This document shows, piece by piece, positions 25,701 to 38,098 of a DNA stretch of 64,000 nucleotides. Source of the DNA: Epichloe hybrida (taxonomy: Eukaryota; Ascomycota; Sordariomycetes; Hypocreales; Clavicipitaceae); assembly GCA_019022495.1 (NCBI GenBank), contig JAFEKR010000008.1, positions 2,498,527-2,562,526 of the forward strand, given 5' to 3'. The translations under genes were made by a program, and so were the position numbers. Position 1 is the stretch's first letter. Each line of letters begins with the position of its first letter. The notes under the pieces are model-generated. The model saw nothing but the letters and a program-made list of their open reading frames with translations. It did no database searches and had not been told where the DNA came from.

Positions 25701-28080
25701 AGGCTATTAATAACTCTATAAGCCTAAATAGTATTATCCTAACTATACTAGTCTTTAGAGGCTACTTATAGATAATAGATAAGTTACTGCTAAGCGTCTC
25801 TGTTATTTAATATGCTAAGGTAATTTGTAAGGCAACGGACAAAGTCTAATATCTTCTAGCTTTATAGTAAGTCTATAATACCCTTAGAGCCTAGAATAGC
25901 CCTGACATAGCGCCTATATATTAGCTGCCCCTGTAGGCTAATATACATGTGTAGAGAGAGAAAGGTGGCTAGCATGGCTTATATAAGCTGCTTGCTACTA
26001 ATAGAGAGACCTATACTATTAACATGCCCTGTGGCCTAGTGAAGTTTTACTTTATAGTAGTAAAGCCCTATTATAAAGACCTATGTATTATAAAGGGACT
26101 AGAGTAGTAGGAGATAAAGCCTAGTGATGTAGAGAAAGAAGCAACTATATAACTAACTACTACTAATAAAAGAGATTCTCTAATAGAAGATAGCGAAGAG
26201 CTGTAGATACTAGCTAAGAGAAAGCGAGGGAGACTAAGAAAGGCCCTTGTGGTGTAATTTATAAGTGTAGGAGAGTCTAATAAAGAGGCTTATAAAGCCT
26301 AAAAGGCCCTAAGGGGAAGCTATTAAGTTAAAGACTTATTACTATGCCCTAAAGGAATAAAAGTAAGGAAAAGAAAACCTTATAGCCCTAAGAAGGACGT
26401 TAGCCTAGTTTAGCTTTATATACTTATAAATAAAGATTAAGAGAAGGCCTTTATTTAAGAGGTTATAACTAAAGGGATGCTAAGCATAGTATTCCTTATA
26501 GTAAAGGAAGAGGCTAATTAGAACCTTGCTTTTTAGCTTCGCTAAGAAGGAAGGATTATAACCCTAGGAAAACCCTTTAAGTAGTCTAATTAAGCTAAGA
26601 TTAACGCTTTATAAGCTTGTAATATGTTTAAATTTATTAAGTATAACCTAGCGAAGCACGGAGGTTATAGAATCTTTAATTCTTATATAGTTAGAGAGAT
26701 TAAAGGTAAAGGAACAGACTTACCATACAAGAAATCTTACCTCATTATACAAGGCCATAATAACAAAGGAAAGGAATTCATCCTAACGCAATTACTAACG
26801 ATTTAACAAGCAAGCCAACGACTTATTATAGCTATTGCTCTATTATTAAGAAAAAGAGGTATTTACCTTTGGATTCGTAATATTACATAAGCCTACACTC
26901 AATTGCACACGGTGCTAACAAGGCTAATTATCATGAGATTACTAAAATAGATTGCATATCTCTTTCTGGAAGGGACTATAATTAAATTAATTAGACCTCT
27001 TTACGGGATTGCAGAGGCCGGAACCCACTAGTGGGCAACGTACTTCTGTCACCACAGGGATAACCTTAATATAATAACCTTAACCTACAATCCTTACTTA
27101 TTAATCACAGCCCCAAATAATAAGAATCTCTTTAGTATTATTAGAATGCAAACCAACAATATATTAGGCCTAAGCAATAATAACTTCTTCTAAAAAGAAG
27201 AGAAAGAGCTCTAGAAGGCTAATTTCATAGCTAAAGAAAAGTAATAATTAACTACTAAGAACCCCCTTATCTTTAACAGCTATATCTTAACCTAGAACAC
27301 TAATAATTCACTAATCTTAACCTAGAAAGGTTAGAGTTAGAAGATTAAGGAAGTTAATCCTTAATCCTTAATAGTAAAGTAAGATTACGTGGAGCAACGA
27401 GCGTAAGGAAGCTATATTATAACTATATGTTAACTAGAGGCTTTATATAACCTTTTAATTATAGCTTAACACTAAGAACCCTCTAGGGAAGATATTATAT
27501 GCCTTAATAAACACCTTAAATAGTAGATTAAGAATTAATAACATAGACTATAATATATTCCTTTAGTTCTTAAAGAGGCAAAGCTCTTTGTGTTTGTAAA
27601 TAGATTACTTACTAACAATAAGGATTTAAGCTTATAGATCAGATACGTGATTGTAATCGGCAACGAGATAATGCAAGACAACAATACCTTTATTATAAAA
27701 GGCAACATTATTACGTATAGCTTAATAAAGAGTAAGAGAGTTACTTGTAGCGCGCTTACCTCTAAGTTATATAGTATAGTTTAAGGCGTAGATATTACTT
27801 ACGCGATTTCCATAACTTTACATTAGATTACGGATTAATTAAAGATGCCTCGAATTCCTATAATTCTCTATACTAATTCTTTTTTATTATATAAATATCT
27901 TATAAAGCTAGGAACTATAAAAGAGAAAAGACTAATGATTAATATTATAGCTCTTTGTTAATTATATAAAAGGCATAAGATTTATAAAGTTAGATGGATT
28001 AATAGTAATGATAATCCGGCGGATATAATAATAAAAGCATTGCTAAATTTATTACTTTCCTCTTTAATTAATTTAAACGA
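22790..28080 (+). pseudogene. Copia C2 gag-pol remnant
   Basis: Domains in order: gag (about 22,790-24,250); zinc knuckle CFICGKSSC (about 24,283-24,310); protease region (about 24,540-24,960); integrase with EFNYKIIVNI-like and YLGPPD text (about 25,300-25,490); reverse transcriptase (about 26,520-27,350), including one intact 60-codon stretch at 26,624-26,806; an AEAGTH motif near 27,015; MQTNN at 27,148 where QTDD would be expected; and RNase H (about 27,560-28,080). The family is Ty1/Copia. Stops are almost all TAA/TAG. C2 keeps more original bases than C1. Confidence 0.8.
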
Positions 28081-28300
28081 ATTAATAATTTGTATTAAAG
28101 GATAGGTAAAGAGACCTGTAATATTAGAAGACAGGAGCTTAGGTAAGGACTAATAAATTAATTTAATTAACTAATGCCACAACGGCTAATTAAAGCAGCG
28201 GATTCCTATTAAGGGATTCACTAGTGTATACTTTCCTTTAATCTGATTTTTATTACGTTTTTAAGCTCTTTAGCTACGAAGGAAAAAGAGAGATTACTAG

Positions 28301-28557
28301 TGTTAATTCCTTTAGATCTTTATTAGTTTAATAATAGCTAAAGACTAGACTAATTATAGGTCTAGCGCGATGCACGCGATATGATTAGCTGCATTAATTT
28401 GCCACCCCCTTTTATGCCCTACATACGGATTTCGCTTACTTTTCTAGCATCTAGACTTTCCCTCTCTTCTCCCTCTTTCCTAGCTAGCTAACAAAACTAT
28501 CATTAACTTCAATCATACGGGATTTATTACCTGCGCAGGACCTTAGTGAATCCAACA
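28301..28557 (+). repeat. 3' LTR of Copia C2
   Basis: 257 bp aligned with 21,807-22,064. The purine tract ggaaaaagagaga lies just upstream. Confidence 0.92.
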
Positions 28558-28900
28558 CTTATTTTTATAGAATAATAAATAATTTCTTTAGGGTAAATCT
28601 TAGATTAAAAGATAAAAAATATACTAAAATTAAATAGTAAATCTAAGAAAAAAGCTATCAAAGTATAAAGACCTTTTAAATTTACTAAAAAATTTAGGCT
28701 ATATATAAATACTAAAATAGTTTATCTTTAGTAACCCTATACCTATTATTAGCTTAATAGTTTAAATAAGCCTTAACTTTAAAAATTTATAACTAAATAA
28801 CTAAATTATAATAAAAAGAAAGGCTAATATTAAGCTAATTAAGAAAAATCTAAGGAATATTATAAGATAATAAAAGTACCCACTTTTCTTTTTACTAATA

Positions 28901-29027
28901 CTACATTTGTAGTATTTGTAGTGTAGTGTAGTATTTACTACACTACACTACATACTACACTACACTACAAACTACTACACTACATACTACATCGAAAGCC
29001 AAAATACTACAAATACTTCACTACATG
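28901..29027 (+). repeat. Right subterminal ACTAC/GTAGT array of hAT-1
   Basis: ACTAC 5-mers occur in both orientations and can fold into long hairpins. A conserved spacer atcgaaagccaaaata (28,991-29,006) has a counterpart in hAT-2 (atcgaagggccaaaaaata near 38,062). Confidence 0.88.
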
Positions 29028-29045
29028 CAAAGCTCTGATTATAGG

Positions 29046-30888
29046 TTATACCTAAAGGACTTCCTTAAGGACTAGGTTATAAGCTTTTAGTTAATCTAAA
29101 GTACTATAACTCTCCTTATTAGAATAGTAATAGGTATTAGTGTGTTTTTATATGCCTTATAACCTTAATACAATTCTTTTACTTATTTAAATTAAAGGAT
29201 AGGATTTATAATAGCTTCTATATAATAGTAGCGTTTCTAAGCACTTAATTTAGGGTTTAGCTACGATTTTTGTATAGTAATATTAAAAAGGCCCTCTTTA
29301 TAGAGAATATAAAGGATAAGATAGCCCTCGCAGGCATTGTAGTCTATAATTCAGCTCCCTTAATACCTAGTTAAAACGGTAAGGTAAAGAGATCTAGGGG
29401 CGTAGTTAAGCAAAAGGCCTGTATATTAAGTCTAGAGGCTAGATTCCTATTAGAACTTAATAATAAGATCTTTAACACAGCGGTTTATTTATTAAATTAA
29501 ATGCCTTTTAAGTATTATAGGAAATAAATTATACTATACAAACTTTAGTGGAATTAGGCTAGGAAAACCGTCCCTACCTATTCACAAATATTAGAGATCT
29601 AAAAGCCCTTAATTTCGTATTTATAAGCCTACGGATATAAAGCGTTTCTAATAATAACAAAAGCTCTAGAGCATATTAAATTAAATAATATAATCCCTTA
29701 GTTAGAGTAGAAAGCTTATATTAGATACCTTATAGGTTATAAGGGTAAATCTTAGTATATTATCTAGGTTCTAACCCTTTGTAATTATAAGGTTATTATA
29801 TTAGCGTGTGTATGGTTTAATAAGGCCTTATTCTTTAAACTAGAAGAAAAGATTAAATTAGCCTAGAAAGAGAAGATATTAATAATCACGCTACTTAAAG
29901 AGCTTAAAGCTAAAGACCTTAATAAAGAAATTAGTTAAGACCTTATAGGAATAGACCTAGAAGAGGAGAATTATAACTTTTAGCCCTTAGTTATAGAGTA
30001 AGAAAATAATTAGTTTAAAGTAAAAATACTACCTTATATATTAGGGTAAGAAAGCAGCTATATTAGTGCTTTTTTAACCCCTCCTAACTCTTCTTATAAG
30101 GCACTAGTTACTATAGAGAATATAAAGCTTTAGGTATAAGGTAATAATATACTATTTTATAAGATTAATAAATTTATAAGTAATATAATAGCTAAATACA
30201 TAGAGACTACTATAGAGACTAGCGAAATTACTACTAAGAGTAGTAAGACTATAGAGAATTATAGTCCTTATAATAATAGCATTAATCTAAATAATATTAT
30301 AACTAGAAAATATTAATAAAAGGATTTAAGGAAAGCTAAGTAAGTATAGTTTTCTTCTACTTTCTCTATAGTATTCTAAGGAACTTAGTATAATTTACGT
30401 ATTAAAGATATACCTCTAGAACTTACCTATTATTACTAGGTAATAGCATTACTATATTATAACTACTAGAAGGAAGTAATTATAAAGGAGCTTTTAAAGC
30501 TTCTATCCTTAAACTACTAGGAGGATATACCTAAGGAACTAATTAATCCTAATAAGTATAAGGAAATTATTAACCTTAGCTAGGTTTTTAAATATAAAAC
30601 TAATAAAAAGGGTATAGTTATAGAGTTTAAGGCTTAAATAGTAGTATAAGGTAATTAATAACTAAAGGATAACCTTAATAACTATACTATAATGCTTACT
30701 TCTTAATCTTTATAAATACTACTTATGGTTTACTACACTAATAATCTTAATACTTAATAATATAATATTTAGAATACTTTCCTATATATAAAACTTAAAG
30801 AACTTATTTTCTATAAGCCCCCCTAAGGGTATAAATATAAAAGGTTATCTCTAGAAGATAATTAAAGTATTATATAAGCTATAGGAAG
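29046..30888 (+). pseudogene. Copia D integrase and start of reverse transcriptase remnant
   Basis: The frame continues from the gag block across hAT-1. Integrase-like text spans about 29,060-29,800, including a region matching the conserved Copia stretch with FGxxAY-type context near 29,600-29,640. A pre-RT linker and the first part of RT (about 30,430-30,888) follow. The reading requires ignoring many TAA/TAG codons. The block ends at the Gypsy F target site (ctccc). Confidence 0.55.
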
Positions 30889-30893
30889 CTCCC

Positions 30894-31084
30894 TGTGAGA
30901 ACAAAGGGATAGCTAGGCAAGAGGTATAGGGGCGTTCGTATATTGACTAAAGCTTGCTAGGTCTAAGTGTGTTATGCGTGCAAGTCGCTAACTTATAGCT
31001 AGTAGCTTACTAGTGTCACGTAGACCTAGCCTTACAGCGTGGTATGCTAGTAAGGTGCACCTATGTTATAAGTAAGGCCTTATA
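30894..31084 (-). repeat. 3' LTR of Gypsy F (left end)
   Basis: 191 bp aligned with 39,306-39,496. Its left half is well preserved, whereas its right end has changed from CCTCACA to CCTTATA. Confidence 0.9.
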
Positions 31085-32450
31085 ATTATCCCCTTACTTA
31101 TAGCTAGGCTCCTAAATAGCTTTCCCTAGCCTTAATATAGCTATTTACTAACTAGCTAATAATAAAAATAATAATAAATTAATTAATTAGCTTTATAATA
31201 TAAATTTTATTATAACTTGCTATTATATTACTCCCTTTTCCTTCTTATAACTCTAGACTATTCTAATTAATTTTAATTAGACTTTATTTACCTTAACTTA
31301 TTATATACCTATTCTTACTATTTTATTATAGAAGCTAATACTATTTACTTTTATAAGTACTTTTATATACATTACTTATATACTAGCTACACTAACTTTA
31401 AGAGGCACTTACTAATTAAGGCTACTTTACTAAGAATTATATATAGTTTTCTTTATTCTTTACTTAGAAGTAATACTACTAGGGATAAGTAATTAAAGCA
31501 TTATCTCTAATATAATAAGTATAGTAATACCTATAAGATAGTAAGTTACTTAGTATTCTATTACTATATACTTCTAACTTACTAACTTTTTTATACTAGG
31601 CTATAGTAATAATAGCTAGTAACTTTTCTAACCTAATAGTTATTTATAAGTAAGTATAAGCCCTTATAGGCGCTACTATTTCCACCCTAAATAAAGAGGG
31701 TATTAGTGTTTTTTTAGAGGAGACTTACTATAGCTTTACTAAGTGTGTCCTTAACTTAGTTATAGGATTTAACTATATAAATACCTTACACTACATTACC
31801 TTTAGGTTAACTAGTGCTATAAAGGCATATTAAGTCTATTAAATCCTAACCTAATTACTTATTATTTACTAACCTTTCTATATAAGCTACCTCTATTTCT
31901 TACTAAAGCTATCTAGTTTCTTAGTAGTAGTTATAAGTTACCTTAGTAGCTATAGCCTTATTCCCCTCTCTTTTAGTTTACTCTTAGCTTTTTATTATTT
32001 ATTTACTAGGGCTTTACTAATATTTTAATAGGAGGACCTAGAGGATACTATAGCTATATAAGAAGCATGTATAGTTCTTTAGCTTTATTTATTAGATCTA
32101 GGCTATATTACCTAGGCTATAGTAGTGTACTACTTTTTCTATACTATAGAGAAGGTAATTTAAGCTAATAAAAATAAGGTAAAGTATAGGTTTATTAATA
32201 GTAAGGTTATCTTCTATCTAAGGGCTATAATAGAGGGTTTTCTAGTTACTTTACCTATACTTTAAGCGCTATTTCCTTTATTTTTTTATAATATAACATA
32301 AGCCTCTAGGTAGAATTTTTAAGTAACTAATAATATTAAGCCTTTACTATAGTAATATTATTCCTTAGTGCTTATAATTTACTTATAACTTACTATACTT
32401 CCTTCTTATTTTGCTTTAATAAAAGGCCTAAATTATATATTAAGTGCCTT
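31085..32450. other. Unassigned 1.4-kb segment of Gypsy F between chromodomain and 3' LTR
   Basis: No pol domain reads on the minus strand here. The + strand gives a long degenerate frame (about 31,320-32,300) whose stops are TAA/TAG and whose text is hydrophobic and repeat-poor. A Y-rich patch near 31,350-31,410 could once have been Cys/His-rich. I cannot assign it. It may be an antisense accessory ORF, a 3' untranslated region, or an older insertion. Confidence 0.35.
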
Positions 32451-35400
32451 CTATATCTTCTACTACTACCTATTAATTATATTTACTTAGCTAACCCTTC
32501 TATTTTACTAGGTATTTATTACCTTTATAAGTCTTCCTATAATCCTTAACTTCTTTAACTTTAAATTTATTATCTTTATCTTTAAGGTCTAGTATTAGTA
32601 TTTCTTTATCTATAGTATCTTTCTAGTAATTCTATAGCTCTAATAGACTAACGTAAAATATATTATATAGTTAACTATACTTATTAAGTAACGCTAGTTA
32701 GTATGCTTATTTGCTTATAGTATTAAGTATCTAAAATAGCCTAATAAATCTAGGGGTTAGCTTTTATTTTATATCCTTAAGTCTAATATTCTTTACTAAT
32801 AGTAGTACTAAGTCTTCTCTTTTTAAGGTTAATAGCTAGTGTTATTAGTTATAATACTTTACCTATGCTTTAGTAGCTCTTACCTAGTTATATACTAGTT
32901 TCTTCCAAATCTTATATAGCTTTTATACACGCGTATAAGCTTCTAGGACCTTCCCCTTCTTACTCTTGCCCTTAAGAGCTAGATAAAACTTAGGTAAATA
33001 GCTTATAAGAGTGTAGTTAAGGGAGTAACCTATTATCCTATTAATAGTATTATTATATATGAATTAAGCTATTAGGAGTAGCTTTAGCTATAGCTATTAG
33101 TTTTCTTTAATAAAGTATTATAGGTAATATTTAAGCACTTAGTTTATTCTCTTTATTTACCTATTAGTTTAGGGGTAAAATACTATTAAAAGCCTATGCT
33201 TTATGTATAATAGGTAATATATGTCTAACTAGAATTTGCTTATAAACACTAATTCTCTATTAGATATAATGCCCTCTAGTGCCCTAAATTAAAGCTTAAT
33301 CTCCTTGTAAAATAGCTTTGCTAATTTAGCTATGTTAATTATAGTCTATATAGGGAGGAAGATAGAGTACTTAGTAAATTAGTCTATAATTACTAGGATT
33401 GCGTTAGTTTCTTAGTTACCTAGCTATACTAGTAGTAATCCTATAATAAAATCTATTAAGATCTTTACCTATGGTTACCTTAGTATTAGTAGTAATTTAA
33501 GGCTTTTATATAGGTAGTGCCTCCTAGCTACTACATACTAGTATACTCCGTAGCTAGATATATAGTCTAAAATAGCTTTACTTATTACTAGCTACTAATA
33601 GTAATGTTTTAGTAGTTTAAGAGTGTATTTAGTCCTAAAGTAACTTACTAATAGATTATTATAGTGTAGCTATAGAAGCTCTTATTATAAGATAGGCTCT
33701 TATAGAATAACTACCTAGTCTTTATATATTAGGAGGCCCCTTATACTATATAACTATAGACTAGCTTTTCCCCTCCCTTTTACTTAGGAGTTAACCTTAC
33801 CTCCATGCTTTTATAAGTCTAGATCTTAGTCCTATGCCTTTTATAGTAGTTATGCTAATAGTTTATTTACCGCGGATTAGTAGGGATTTAGTAATATAAT
33901 AGCCCCTTAAATTACTTATACTATACTAATATCTTAAATACACGCTACCTTCTCCTTAAAATTACCCTTGTTTAGCTAACTTATTACTAGATTTATAGTG
34001 GCTAACTAGCCTTTTACCTAGGCTACTCTTACCTTAGTAGGTTCTAAGACTAGTATTATACTATAACTTCTTTAATATATTAGTACTTCTTCTTTTACTA
34101 TAAAGATATTTACTATCTTTCTTTAAAGCTCTAGTAGGAGCGCCTTATTTAATATAGGTTTACCCTTATAATTAGACTTTCTTAATAGTATATCTATAGG
34201 GTTGCTTTTCCCTAGTCTATACTTAATTATAAAATAGAAAAGGTAAAGGAATATATACTATTATACCTATCTTCTATTTAGCTTTTACTACCTTATAAAG
34301 GTTTATAAGTTATAATAGTCTAATAGGACCTTTATAGGTATCTCTATGCCTTTAATATAATATTACTAGTGTTTAAATGACTTTACTATAGTAAGTAACT
34401 CTTAATTAGCTATGCTATAGTTATATTTAGTGTTTATAAACTTCCTTAACTAAAAGGCTACTAGATACTAATAGCCCTTATTATCCTACTAAGATAGGAT
34501 TCCTACTATTATAAAAATCAAGGTATTTATCTTAATATATACTACTTAACTTAGGTTATAGTGTTAAAGTAAAGGCGCTTGCTAAAAGGTATCTTTTAGC
34601 TAGTTAAATACTAACTACTCCTTTTCTCTAAATATAAACCTCCTAGTCTAGATACTATTTTAACTACCCTTTATTAGCATATAAAGAGATACTATAATCC
34701 TAGAGTATTTATAAATAAACTATTAATAGAAGTTATAGAACCTAAGGAATAACTATATATTCTTAAAACTTATTAGCTCCTTCTATTCTCTAATTATATT
34801 AACCTAGTAAGTATTTATTAATATCCTATTAATAGAGAGAATAAATCCTAGGAATTTTACTAATTCTTTATAAAAAGAGTACTTAGAGGGTTTTATATAT
34901 AACTCTGCTAATCTTATATATTTAAAAACTTACTTAATATATTTAGTGTGCTTCTCCTTTATCTTAGAGAAGATTAAGATATTATCTAGATATACTATAT
35001 AAATAGTATTAACTAGCCTATATAGTACCTTATAGATATAACTCTAGAAAGTAGCTAGGGTATTTATTAACCTAAAAGGTATTATAAGGTACTTATAGTG
35101 CTTATAACACGTGTGAAAAGCTATCTTCTACTTATTACTCTCTTTAATATAAATTTAGTAGTATATATCCTTAATATTAATCTTAGAAAAGAAACAGGCC
35201 CCTTAGCATTAATTAAGGATCTCTAAAATTAAGGGGAGAGTATAGTAATTCTTCTATATTACCTTATTAAGCCCTTAATAGTTAACGTATAGCTAGAGTG
35301 TTCTATCCTTCTTTAGTATAAATAAAATAGGCGTGCCTACTAGGCTCTTTAAGCTTGCTTTAGGAGAGAGAATAGATTAGTTTATATAAGGGTATAGCTC

Positions 35401-35800
35401 CTAGTATAAGATTAATTATATAGTTAGTTAACTTCTTTAATAGGAGGCTCCCTACCTTATCTAATATAAATATATCTTTAAACTTATATAGTTCCTCTAG
35501 GATATCTTTAATAGTTTTATATGCTCTTGCCTTCTCTTTATCTTTAAGAGGGATAAACTTATTCTCTAATATACCTATAATAGCATATATAATTATCTTA
35601 TTATATATTACCTTTATAAACTTATAGGGAGTTAGTAATAAAAAGGCTACCTTTCTCTTTTTAAACTACTATTCTTATAAGTATAAGTAAAGATATATAT
35701 GTTCTTCTATAAGTATATGTATTCTAATTAATATAAGGCTTCCCTTTACTCTTAGGTCCTTATTAATAGCTATATATAGTAACTTAAGATCTTTCTCTTT
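32450..35800 (-). pseudogene. Gypsy F pol remnant: RT, RNase H, integrase, chromodomain
   Basis: On the minus strand, reverse transcriptase carries IVYLDNILIFSK (34,970-35,005; the YLDD box with one D to N change expected from G-to-A mutation). The integrase core carries IDFIIGL (about 33,434-33,462). The integrase C-terminus has NIRLK and HVSLLE-like text (about 32,640-32,800), followed by a chromodomain-like YLVKQKG segment (about 32,493-32,520; YLVKWKG expected). Protease/RT sequence extends to the hAT-2 insertion at 35,899. The frame is broken throughout. Confidence 0.75.
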
Positions 35801-35909
35801 ACCCTATGAATCTTTAATTATAATAAGTACCTTATAGATACTATATTAAGGAACTATTAAAGCCTTTACTACCTTTAAGATAAGTGCTATAGCCTTAGCC
35901 AGAGCATTG

Positions 35910-36052
35910 CAATACAATACAATACATTTGATGTATTGTGTATTGTATTGTATTGTATTGACAATACAATACAATACAATACATTACACAATACAATACA
36001 TCCAAAATTTTACAATACAATACAATACATGTATTATTTGTATTGTTTTGTA
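35910..36052 (+). repeat. Left subterminal AATAC/GTATT array of hAT-2
   Basis: Runs of aatac and gtatt 5-mers in alternating orientation allow extensive hairpins. A 77-codon open frame across it is a repeat artefact. Confidence 0.9.
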
Positions 36053-36115
36053 TTTTTTTTTTCTTTTTTTTTTAGTTTTAAGTAAATTCCTTAATTATAA
36101 GGTATATATAGTTAA

Positions 36116-36175
36116 TATAATAGCTTATAATAGCTTATAATAGCTTATAATAGCTTATAATAGCTTATAATAGCT
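36116..36175 (+). repeat. Six-copy 10-bp array in hAT-2
   Basis: Six tataatagct units, equivalent to the left part of the 26-copy array in hAT-1. Confidence 0.93.
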
Positions 36176-36538
36176 TATATATATATATTACTTCTATTAC
36201 TTATATAACTTAAAATATTATTAGTGTTCAAGTTTAATTAAAAATAAATAAGTAATAAATTAATATAATATAAATATAAGTATTTATAAGTAAATTACTA
36301 TAGAAAAAGCTAGACTTATTAATTATTTAGTATTTAAAGGTTTTTTAAAATATTAATAAAATAAAATTCCTTTCTTTTTTATATTTTTATGTTTTTAATA
36401 TTATACTATTTATAATTTTATACTAATAGAAAGTAAGTCCTAATATAACTATAAGACTTACTTTAGTATATTTCTCTCTTTTTAACTAAAATTATATAAC
36501 TAAGTAAAGAGATTATTATGTTTATAGTATAACTAATA

Positions 36539-36850
36539 GGACCCACTTTTAGACCCACTTTAGTATATATATTTCTTTTTAGCTAGAATTATATAACTAA
36601 GTAAAGAGATAATACTAGGTTTTAGTATAACTAATAGGACCCACTTTTAGACCCACTTTTATATATCCTCCTCTTCTTAGCTAAAGTTATATAACTATAG
36701 AAAGGGATTATACTTGGTTTTTAGTGTTTAACAAGACCTACTATTAGACCCACTTTTATATATCCTCCTCTTCTTAGCTAAAGTTATATAACTATAAAAA
36801 GGGATTATACTTGGTTTTTAGTGTTTAATAAGACCCACTTTTAGACTTAC
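36539..36850 (+). repeat. Tandem gacccactt units in hAT-2
   Basis: Units of about 98 bp start near 36,539, 36,637, 36,735 and 36,832. Each has a double gacccactttta motif and a tail with ttatataacta. They are homologous to the 100-bp units of hAT-1 but diverged. Confidence 0.85.
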
Positions 36851-37520
36851 TTTAAGAAACACTATATAACTAAGTAAGTAAGCTAAAAGTAGTATAAATA
36901 ATTAAACTTACTTTTAAAGCTTATTTATTTATTTACTTAATATTAAAAAAATAGTATATATATTATGATTATTCTTTATATAATATTTTAACTTTTCTTT
37001 ATAAGCTTTTCCTTAGTTTTTTCCTTTTCTTTTAGTTTAAAAAAGGTTTAAAGCTAATATAATTTATTATAATTATAATAAAATAGCTTAATAGTAAAAG
37101 AAGCATTTATTAAATAAATTTTAATTTTCTCTTTATAATAAATTCCTTATATATATAAGCATATTTTTATTAGAGTTTTAATCTTATTTATTTAGAATTA
37201 TAAATTATTTCTTTAGGGTAAATATTATATTTAAAGCAAAAATACTATATTAAAATGCATAGTAAATCCTAAACAAAAGCTAGAAAAATAGGATAACCTT
37301 TAAAATATAAAGAATAAATTTTACTATAAGTTAAGTTTAGATAATACTATTTATAGCTACCCTATATATATATATAGCTTAATAGTCTAAATTAGCTAAA
37401 ACTTTACAATTCTATAACTAAATACCTAAATAGTATAAAAATTTAAGGATATCTTATTTAGATTATATTAAAAATCTACTATATAATAAGTATATATACT
37501 ACCTTACCTTTTTAATAATA

Positions 37521-37675
37521 CATTGTATTGTATTGTAATGTATTGAATTGTATTGTAATGTATTGTAATGTATTGTAATGTATTGTAATGTATTGTAATG
37601 TATTGTAATGTATTGTAATGTATTGTAATGTATTGTAATGTATTGTAATGTATTGTATTGTATTGTATTATAATG
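37521..37675 (+). repeat. Internal 10-bp tattgtaatg array in hAT-2
   Basis: About 14 units with 10-bp phase sit at the inner, duplicated copy of the right end. Confidence 0.92.
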
Positions 37676-37968
37676 TATTTTTATATAATAAATAATTATA
37701 ATAAATCATAGAAAATAGATATAAGAATAAAAAGACCCTTAATATATTAAGAAAAAATCATTTTTTAAAATAGATATAAAAGAATATTACTAAGATATTA
37801 TATATTTAAAATAAGCTTACTTTTCTAAATAAGCTAAAACTTAATAGATTTTTAAATAAATGACTAAATTATATATAAAAATAAGAATACTATAATTAGA
37901 TTATTTAAAAAATCTACTATATAATGAATTTATATAATACCCCACTTATATTTTTCCCTAACAATACA

Positions 37969-38098
37969 TTGTATTGTATGTATTGTATTGTATTGTATTG
38001 TATTTTTAATACAATACAATACACAATACAATACATAGGGCAATACAATACAATACAATACATCGAAGGGCCAAAAAATACAATACAATACAATACAA
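37969..38098 (+). repeat. Right subterminal AATAC/GTATT array of hAT-2
   Basis: Mixed-orientation 5-mer arrays with the spacer atcgaagggccaaaaaata (near 38,062), matching the spacer in the hAT-1 right end. Confidence 0.9.

Larger units (their letters stand above)
21807..28557 (+). mobile_element. Copia C2, complete element nested in hAT-1
   Basis: LTRs of 258 bp (21,807-22,064) and 257 bp (28,301-28,557), TGTTAATTCC...CCAACA, flank about 6.2 kb of Copia coding remains. The flanking 5-mers are tttac (21,802-21,806) and cttat (28,558-28,562). They differ only by C/T, as a RIP-altered cttac duplication would. It is a sister of C1 and related to Copia B and E through LTR ends and primer site. 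Confidence 0.9.
20375..29037. mobile_element. hAT-1: non-autonomous hAT-like DNA transposon, split by Copia C2
   Basis: TIRs CAGAGCTTTG (20,375-20,384) and CAAAGCTCTG (29,028-29,037) are flanked by exact 8-bp TSDs, attatagg (20,367-20,374 and 29,038-29,045). An 8-bp TSD and a CAGAG terminus are hallmarks of the hAT superfamily. Removing Copia C2 leaves about 1,910 bp with no coding sequence. Ends consist of ACTAC 5-mer arrays in both orientations. Inside are a 26-copy 10-bp array (20,501-20,760) and four units of about 100 bp with gacccacttt motifs (21,181-21,576). hAT-2 (35,900-38,108) shares this architecture. Mobilisation would need a transposase encoded elsewhere (inference). Confidence 0.87.
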
